Of a DNA stretch of 59,022 nt, positions 53,570-59,022 are shown piece by piece. Under the pieces are notes generated by a model. That model saw nothing but the letters and a program-made list of their open reading frames with translations. It did not search any database and was not told the DNA's origin. Position numbers and translations under genes: made by a program. How positions within the stretch are numbered: the first letter of the stretch is position 1; each line of letters opens with the position of its first letter. Where the stretch lies: the NCBI RefSeq assembly GCF_900143025.1, contig NZ_FRCT01000008.1, positions 80,459 through 139,480 on the forward strand, read 5' to 3'. This stretch comes from Ruminococcus flavefaciens. Lineage in GTDB: Bacteria > Bacillota > Clostridia > Oscillospirales > Ruminococcaceae.

Positions 53570-56239
53570 ATGAAGAATAAAATAACTTCATTAATGACAG
53601 TGCTGGCTATGGGAGCATCAATGCTTTCGTATGTGCCGTTCAGAGGTAATTCGGCAGATGAGGAATACAAGATACGTGACAAGTGGGGCTACTGCAAGAC
53701 AGCAAATTATGCGGAATCAGAGCATTTTGTAATTTTCTACGGCAACAATGATACTACCGGAAAGGTAAATGATGCCTTTCTGAAAAGGAATCTTGAAGAT
53801 TATGAAAAGCTGTGGAAATGCTACGGTGAATATCTGGGCATGGAGAATATGAATGTTGATATCTACGGAAAGAGCAGTCAGAAGTACAAGACCAATGTTT
53901 ATCTTACAAATACAGGTCTGGATAAGTATCCCGAGGGCTGGGCGTTTATGAGCTCTGAGGACGGATACGGAATAGAGATAATCAGTCCCGAGGCTATGCT
54001 GGACGATCTCACTATCGCTCACGAATTCGGTCATGTTGTTACTATGCAGCAGAAAGCATGGGTAGATCAGGAGATAACGGGAGCATGGTGGGAGCCGCTT
54101 GCGAACTGGTTCAGAGAGATGTATCTGGGCAGTGAGTACTACACGGGCAATACAAAGACCTGCTGGTTCGAGCCTTACATACGCAATATGAGCCTTACAT
54201 TCCCTCATGGAAGAAATTATTATGAGGTATGGCCTTTCCTGGTGTATCTTTCATACAATCCCGACAACCTTCCGGGACTTGGCATTGATGCTGTAAAGCG
54301 TATCATTTCGGAGGCTGAGCCCGATGAGTATCCATTCGATACTATAACCCGACTTTTCGGCACCGATGCGCATATAGTCTTCGGTCACTTTGCAAAGCGA
54401 ATGGCTACCTTTGATTTCGGCAATCAGGAGGCTTACAAGGAAGAATTCAGCAAGAAGCTGGCTCAGTCGCCCTTTTACTGGAATTTATTCTATACTGTAT
54501 TGCAGGACAACGGCAGCGGCTGGCTTCAGGTGCCTCAGGAGGAAGCTCCCATGCAGGGAGGTATAAATATAGTTCCCCTGATCATAAAGGGCGATACTAT
54601 ATCCGTGGAGTTCCGCGGAACGTCTGAAGTATCCAACTCTGGCTGGAAGGCGTGTATAGTTACTGTGGATGCCAACGGAAACGAGTCCTATTCCGAGCTT
54701 TTCGGCAGTGGAGATAAAGCGAGCGTATCTGCAAAGGGGGTGGTATCCGCCTACCTGACCGTTACTGCTATGCCTGAGGAGCTTTATAGAGCAAATGCAT
54801 TTCATAAAGAAATAGATTCGCCTTATGATAGCTGTGAACGCAAACGCTATACATATGAGGTCAGGCTCAGCGGTGCAGAGGTGCAGCAGTCGGGCGGCTA
54901 CTCAAAGGGAAAGGGACATATCCATTCCAACGGAGGCGGCTGGGTGGCTGACAGCGCAAAGGTCGCTGACTCGGTATATGTAGGACCTAATGCTATGGTC
55001 CTGGGAAATGCAAAGCTTTCGGGCAATGTCAGGGTAGAGGAGCACGCGGTAGTTGCAAACAGCGTGACTGCTCAGGATAATGTGGTGATATGCGGTCATG
55101 CAGTGGTAGACGGCGGAGGCTGGGTATATGACAACGGCGGCTGGAAACAGGGAAGCGTTGATCTCAGCGGCAATGCCATAATCAGCGGCAGCGCGGTGGT
55201 ATCGAATTCCTGCTCTGTCTCAGACAATGCAAAGGTGCAGCATAAGGCTTATCTTTCTGATGGTGTAAAGCTCAGCGGTGATGCAGTTGCAAGGGGTATG
55301 GCTTATCTTTACGGAACTACAGCTTACTCGGAATATACCATACTTGACGGCGATTACAGCAATGACAAAGCTCAGAAAAACCATGTTAATTACGGCTGGC
55401 TGGACGATCACGGATATCGTTATATCCCTGAAAGTCATATAGGCAGTTTTGAGTTTGCAGGCTATCGGGAGTGCTGGGAAAATGACAGGCATACATTTAT
55501 AAACGCTCGTCTGCTTGGAACAAAATATGAATCGGAACGTACATCTGCGGATGGAGTTCTTAGCTTTAGCGGCGGAGATGAATATATGCTGCTGGATAAT
55601 TCGATGCTTCAGACGAGGGATATCCAGATAGATGTCGGTGTGCTGTGGAAGGGCGGAAAAGCAGGTCAGGAGGTATTCCGCTTCGGTGACAAAAATTCCT
55701 ATATGTCGCTGACTCCGTGCAATGAAAACGGAGTTGCCGAGCTTACGGTCACAGACGGAAAAACATCGGAAAAGCTCACTGCTTCATCTGCGCTTGCCAA
55801 GGGTGAATGGAGCAAGGTGACTATACGCATCATCGACGGAAAAGGCGAGCTTGTTATCAACGGCAAGACGGCTGACAGCAAGACGATGAAGCTGAATATG
55901 ATGTCGGTCCTCAGCAGTACAGAGGAGGAGCTTGCGGTAGTCGGAAGGGGCTTCAAGGGCGCTGTCGACTATATAAAACTCAGCAGAAGCAAAGAGGCTG
56001 AACCGAGAGTAAGCTACAGCGGCAGGGAAGAACCTGATGACGGCGATTTAACAGGTATACGCGGAGATGTGAACGCTGACGGTGAATTGAACGTTGCCGA
56101 CCTTGTGGCATTGCAGAGCTGGCTTCTTGCGAAAGCAGATGCAAGGCTTGCGGACTGGCAGGCAGGCGATCTTTGCACAGATAATGTAATAGATGTATTT
56201 GATATGGTGATGATGAGAAAGCTTCTGCTGTCTCAGTAA
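53570..56239 (+). CDS. cellulosomal HExxH (zincin-like) protein 2 with beta-helix, LamG and dockerin
   Basis: A protein of 889 residues and paralogue of 23111 with the same order of parts. After the signal peptide comes a DUF6055-like domain with HEFGH at about 151-155 (TIAHEFGHVVTMQQ) and WWEPLANWFREMYLGSEYY. Then come a beta-helix array (about 453-587; NAKLSGNVRVEEHAVV, NAIISGSAVVSNSC), a LamG-type domain (about 620-807) and a dockerin (about 832-888; VNADGELNVADLVALQSWLL, DNVIDVFDMVMMRKLLL). Here the dockerin repeats are in the usual order. AAGGAGG precedes the ATG. It lies between two serpin genes, so a protease guarded by its own inhibitors is a natural idea, though serpins do not normally inhibit zinc proteases. 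Confidence 0.78.
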   Translation: MKNKITSLMTVLAMGASMLSYVPFRGNSADEEYKIRDKWGYCKTANYAESEHFVIFYGNNDTTGKVNDAFLKRNLEDYEKLWKCYGEYLGMENMNVDIYGKSSQKYKTNVYLTNTGLDKYPEGWAFMSSEDGYGIEIISPEAMLDDLTIAHEFGHVVTMQQKAWVDQEITGAWWEPLANWFREMYLGSEYYTGNTKTCWFEPYIRNMSLTFPHGRNYYEVWPFLVYLSYNPDNLPGLGIDAVKRIISEAEPDEYPFDTITRLFGTDAHIVFGHFAKRMATFDFGNQEAYKEEFSKKLAQSPFYWNLFYTVLQDNGSGWLQVPQEEAPMQGGINIVPLIIKGDTISVEFRGTSEVSNSGWKACIVTVDANGNESYSELFGSGDKASVSAKGVVSAYLTVTAMPEELYRANAFHKEIDSPYDSCERKRYTYEVRLSGAEVQQSGGYSKGKGHIHSNGGGWVADSAKVADSVYVGPNAMVLGNAKLSGNVRVEEHAVVANSVTAQDNVVICGHAVVDGGGWVYDNGGWKQGSVDLSGNAIISGSAVVSNSCSVSDNAKVQHKAYLSDGVKLSGDAVARGMAYLYGTTAYSEYTILDGDYSNDKAQKNHVNYGWLDDHGYRYIPESHIGSFEFAGYRECWENDRHTFINARLLGTKYESERTSADGVLSFSGGDEYMLLDNSMLQTRDIQIDVGVLWKGGKAGQEVFRFGDKNSYMSLTPCNENGVAELTVTDGKTSEKLTASSALAKGEWSKVTIRIIDGKGELVINGKTADSKTMKLNMMSVLSSTEEELAVVGRGFKGAVDYIKLSRSKEAEPRVSYSGREEPDDGDLTGIRGDVNADGELNVADLVALQSWLLAKADARLADWQAGDLCTDNVIDVFDMVMMRKLLLSQ

Positions 56240-56272
56240 ATACAAAAAAGGATTATAGAGGAGGATTTATTT

Positions 56273-57877
56273 ATGAAACACTCAAGATTAACAGCGGCAG
56301 TACTTGCGTTAAGCATGGCAATACCCGCATTTGCTTCGACAAGCGCTTTTGCGCAGGATACGGCAGGCAGCGGAGATGTCAATAACGATACTGTGTTCAA
56401 TATCTCTGATATAGTAATGATGCAGCGCTGGCTCGGCGGAAAGGTCGAGCTGAAAGCACCTGAAAATGCTGATGTGAACGGTGACGGCACTATTGACGTA
56501 TTTGATATGTGTCAGATGAGGAGAATGTTGATCGGTGAGAACGAAACGGAGATCATGCCTGTATCCCGCAACCTTTGCTCAGGGATCGCAAAATCAAAGA
56601 TTGAGGGAATGGAGGCTGACGACAAATTTGCAAAGGGGCAGAGACAATTTGCTGTAAATCTTTTCAAAGCCGCAGTTGATTCTGCTTATTGTTCCGAAGG
56701 TGACGAAGAAGCTGAGGATAAGAGCGACGCTGAGACAGATGAAAAGGAAGATGTGAAGAAAGATGACAAAAACGTATTCATATCGCCTTATTCTGTAATG
56801 CAGTCACTTGCTATGACAGCAAACGGTGCAAAAAATGAGACTCTCGGGCAGATGGAAGAGGTTCTCGGCGGAGTTCCTATTGAAGAACTGAATAAATATA
56901 TGTATCTGTTCAGAAATAAAGTAGGAGCAAGCGATCAATCGGTTATAGATACGGCAAATTCGGTATGGGTAAAAGATGATCCCATGTTGGTGAGACCGGT
57001 TCCCGAATTTATACAGAAAAATCTTGATTACTACGATGCGGAATATTATCTGTCCGCATTCGATGATAATACCCTCAAGGATATCAATAAATGGGTGGAT
57101 ACCAATACACGGCACTATATCCCCAAAATAGTTGATGAGATAAAGCCCGATGACATTTTTGTCATCATTGATGCTGTAGTTCTTGACGCTGAATGGCAAA
57201 GCACCTATATGAGATATCAGGTGGGCGACTGGATATTTGAAGGTGTAAACGGTGAGAAGCAGGGATGTGAATTTATGTCGGCACCTGCTGAATACATAGG
57301 CGATGATGATACAGACGGATTTATAAAGCGTTACAAGGACAAGAATATTGCCTATGCAGCTCTGCTTCCGCATGAGGACATAGATATCCATGATTACATC
57401 AAGGACCTGACTCCTGAAAAGCTTGATGCACTTCTTGCTCAGGAGACAAACGAGACGACGGCTACATTTATGCCGAAATATTGCTTAGAATACGCAAATG
57501 ACCTTACAGATGAGCTTAAAGCAATGGGAATGGACATAGCATTTGACGAGTCAGCTGATTTTACAGGACTTTCGTCAGCTGATGTTCCGACTTATCTGCG
57601 TTATGTAAAGCACAAGACAACACTTGATGTAAATGAAAAAGGAACGAGGGCAACAGCTGCAACTGCTTCGGGAGGTCTTGCAGGCGGCGGTGTATTGAAA
57701 AGGGAGGTCCTGCTCACAAGGCCTTACGTTTACTGTATATATGACATAGAAACACATATCCCGCTGTTCATGGGAACTCTTATGAATATACCCGAAAAAT
57801 CAAGCTTTGTGCCCGATGCCGAGCTCCTTGAAAAATATAATGAATATGTGAATGCGGAAACCGAAAACGATTCGTGA
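56273..57877 (+). CDS. dockerin serpin 2
   Basis: A protein of 534 residues. A signal peptide ends SAFA-Q. The dockerin comes first (about 33-90; VNNDTVFNISDIVMMQRWLG, VNGDGTIDVFDMCQMRRMLI). An acidic linker (DEEAEDKSDAETDEKEDVKK) is followed by a serpin domain (FISPYSVMQSLAMTANGAKN, RPYVYCIYDIETHIPLFMGT). The hinge EKGTRATAATA is of the inhibitory kind. The bond cut by target proteases should lie in the Gly-rich stretch GGLAGGGVL, unlike that of serpin 1. It is 34 bp after the HExxH gene, with GGAGG upstream, so the two are co-transcribed. Likely secreted and attached to a scaffoldin. Confidence 0.9.
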   Translation: MKHSRLTAAVLALSMAIPAFASTSAFAQDTAGSGDVNNDTVFNISDIVMMQRWLGGKVELKAPENADVNGDGTIDVFDMCQMRRMLIGENETEIMPVSRNLCSGIAKSKIEGMEADDKFAKGQRQFAVNLFKAAVDSAYCSEGDEEAEDKSDAETDEKEDVKKDDKNVFISPYSVMQSLAMTANGAKNETLGQMEEVLGGVPIEELNKYMYLFRNKVGASDQSVIDTANSVWVKDDPMLVRPVPEFIQKNLDYYDAEYYLSAFDDNTLKDINKWVDTNTRHYIPKIVDEIKPDDIFVIIDAVVLDAEWQSTYMRYQVGDWIFEGVNGEKQGCEFMSAPAEYIGDDDTDGFIKRYKDKNIAYAALLPHEDIDIHDYIKDLTPEKLDALLAQETNETTATFMPKYCLEYANDLTDELKAMGMDIAFDESADFTGLSSADVPTYLRYVKHKTTLDVNEKGTRATAATASGGLAGGGVLKREVLLTRPYVYCIYDIETHIPLFMGTLMNIPEKSSFVPDAELLEKYNEYVNAETENDS

Positions 57878-58078
57878 TATATAATCCATATATAACATGA
57901 TACTGTTTTTATATAGCATATCGTGCGATATCCGTATGTCAATTTTTGCATAGAAATAAGCTTCATAAATTGCTCCCATTTTACAGGCAGTCGGTACTAA
58001 ATGGCTATTTTTAGGGAAAAATAATATTCGAAAAATCGCAATATTTGACCGATTATGAAAACAACCGCAATAAATGAC

Positions 58079-58107
58079 TTGTGTATTCGGTTTTGTTTGA
58101 ATATAAT
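58079..58107 (+). promoter_or_regulatory. promoter of the GH11 xylanase gene
   Basis: TTGTGT (58079-58084), 17-base spacer, TATAAT (58102-58107), about 90 bases before the start codon. The rest of 57878-58198 is AT-rich and shows no gene. Confidence 0.65.
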
Positions 58108-58198
58108 TTAGTTAGAAATAAAAACAGCAAAATATACTGGGAGTAGATTACTAATCCACTTACTTAATCCATCTTTACCAAATAAAGGAGTGATTTAT

Positions 58199-59022
58199 TT
58201 GAAGCTTAACAAGATCAAAAAGATCATCAGTGCAGGCGCATCCACAATGATGCTCGCAGCTGCTGTCCCTGCTGTAGCTTCAGCTGCTGACCAGCAGACA
58301 AGAGGCAACATCGGCGGATACGACTACGAAATGTGGAACCAGAACGGCCAGGGTCAGGTTTCAATGAATCCGGGTGCAGGTTCTTTTACCTGTTCATGGA
58401 GCAACATTGAGAACTTCCTCGCTCGTATGGGTAAGAACTACGACAGCCAGAAGAAGAACTACAAGGCTTTCGGAAATATCGTTCTTACTTATGATGTAGA
58501 ATACACACCAAGAGGAAACTCATATATGTGTGTATATGGCTGGACAAGAAATCCCCTTATGGAATACTACATCGTAGAAGGTTGGGGCGACTGGAGACCA
58601 CCCGGAAATGACGGAGAAAACAAGGGTACAGTAACTCTTAACGGCAATACATATGACATTCGCAAGACAATGCGTTACAATCAGCCATCACTTGACGGTA
58701 CAGCTACATTCCCACAGTACTGGAGCGTTCGTACTTCAAGCGGTTCAGCTAATAATCAGACAAACTACATGAAGGGTACTATCGACGTTTCTAAGCACTT
58801 TGAGGCTTGGGAGAAGGCTGGACTTGATATGTCCGGTACTCTCTACGAAGTATCCCTTAACATTGAAGGTTATAGATCAAACGGCCAGGCTAACGTAAAG
58901 AGCGTTACAGTTTCACAGGGCGAAGGCGGCGGCCAGCAGCAGAATAATGACTGGAACCAGAACAAAAACCAGCAGCAGAACCAGAACAATGACTGGAATA
59001 ACTGGGGACAGCAGAACCAGAA
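58199..59022 (+). CDS. xynA: GH11 endo-xylanase, XynA-type, 3' end cut by the window
   Basis: Translation starts at TTG (58199-58201), 8 bases after AAGGAG; no ATG is available before the signal peptide (KKIISAGASTMMLAAAVPAV). The mature protein is a GH11 jelly-roll: nucleophile E122 in PLMEYYIVEGWG and acid/base E223 in LNIEGYRSNG, about 100 residues apart as usual. After VSQGEGGG begins a linker made almost only of Gln, Asn, Trp and Asp (NNDWNQNKNQQQNQNNDWNN). R. flavefaciens XynA has this kind of linker joining a GH11 to a GH10 domain, so a GH10 domain is expected downstream. It cuts xylan internally outside the cell. Confidence 0.93.
   Translation, partial: MKLNKIKKIISAGASTMMLAAAVPAVASAADQQTRGNIGGYDYEMWNQNGQGQVSMNPGAGSFTCSWSNIENFLARMGKNYDSQKKNYKAFGNIVLTYDVEYTPRGNSYMCVYGWTRNPLMEYYIVEGWGDWRPPGNDGENKGTVTLNGNTYDIRKTMRYNQPSLDGTATFPQYWSVRTSSGSANNQTNYMKGTIDVSKHFEAWEKAGLDMSGTLYEVSLNIEGYRSNGQANVKSVTVSQGEGGGQQQNNDWNQNKNQQQNQNNDWNNWGQQNQ

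Overview
The window looks like chromosomal DNA of a cellulosome-producing Ruminococcus (Bacillota, Oscillospiraceae), closest in style to R. flavefaciens or R. champanellensis. The grounds are many secreted proteins with C-terminal or internal dockerins, Thr-rich linkers, a GH30-CBM-dockerin-CBM-CE4 xylanase/esterase, dockerin serpins, and a final GH11 xylanase that runs into the Asn/Gln/Trp-rich linker known from R. flavefaciens XynA. This identification rests on gene content recognised by eye. I saw no tRNA, rRNA, CRISPR array or complete insertion sequence.

Layout. 1-5.4 kb: a cut-off PAP2 phosphatase gene, a yjdF-motif RNA with yjdF, a decayed region, and a redox cluster (ferredoxin, Fe-S membrane protein, thioredoxin, Crp/Fnr regulator, CoA-disulfide reductase-rhodanese). 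5.4-12.7 kb: a ZinT-like lipoprotein with GLUG repeats and a TetR-ABC-ABC exporter operon, bracketed by two copies of a 200-bp cassette. 12.7-20.6 kb: remnants (rsgA, arsR-like, C_GCAxxG_C_C-like), a dockerin GH9 protein missing expected catalytic residues, and a dockerin protein ending in an uncharacterised domain. 20.6-26.7 kb: an AraC-type regulator diverging from a dockerin HExxH protein, then a deletion pseudogene. 26.7-34.2 kb: a sigma factor with a dockerin-bearing membrane partner, a truncated MATE gene and a GH3 beta-glucosidase. 34.2-39.4 kb: a second uncharacterised-domain dockerin protein and a Fur-box metal operon (small membrane protein, ZnuA-like lipoprotein, COG0523 GTPase). 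39.4-48.5 kb: GH30/CE4 enzyme, a lipocalin-like dockerin protein, GH114 dockerin protein, diguanylate cyclase and a pseudogene. 48.7-57.9 kb: a second sigma/dockerin pair, then a serpin / HExxH protein / serpin cluster, all with dockerins. 58.2 kb to the end: the start of a XynA-type xylanase.

The most interesting system is the duplicated pair at 27.0-30.0 and 48.7-51.4 kb. In each, an ECF-type sigma gene overlaps a gene for a membrane protein with an anti-sigma-like N-terminus and a large Ca-loop-rich region ending in a dockerin. Both sigma genes share the motif CGACATT-N13-ACGWCTAAT, 38 nt before the start codon. Both membrane genes carry, near codon 170 and in frame, a second Shine-Dalgarno plus ATG plus signal peptide, so one frame could give a membrane regulator and a separately secreted dockerin protein. 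My inference is a sensing system in which assembly onto cohesin scaffolds is coupled to transcription. The second theme is a cellulosomal protease/antiprotease set.

Dockerins fall into at least two visible classes. One has the form VDMSDVVLIMQSL...NPxKY (GH30, 43295, GH114 and both sigma partners). The other has the form VVLLQKWLLG...DFCxDNxxDVFDL (GH9, 16444, 34210, the HExxH proteins and serpin 2). They may dock to different cohesins.
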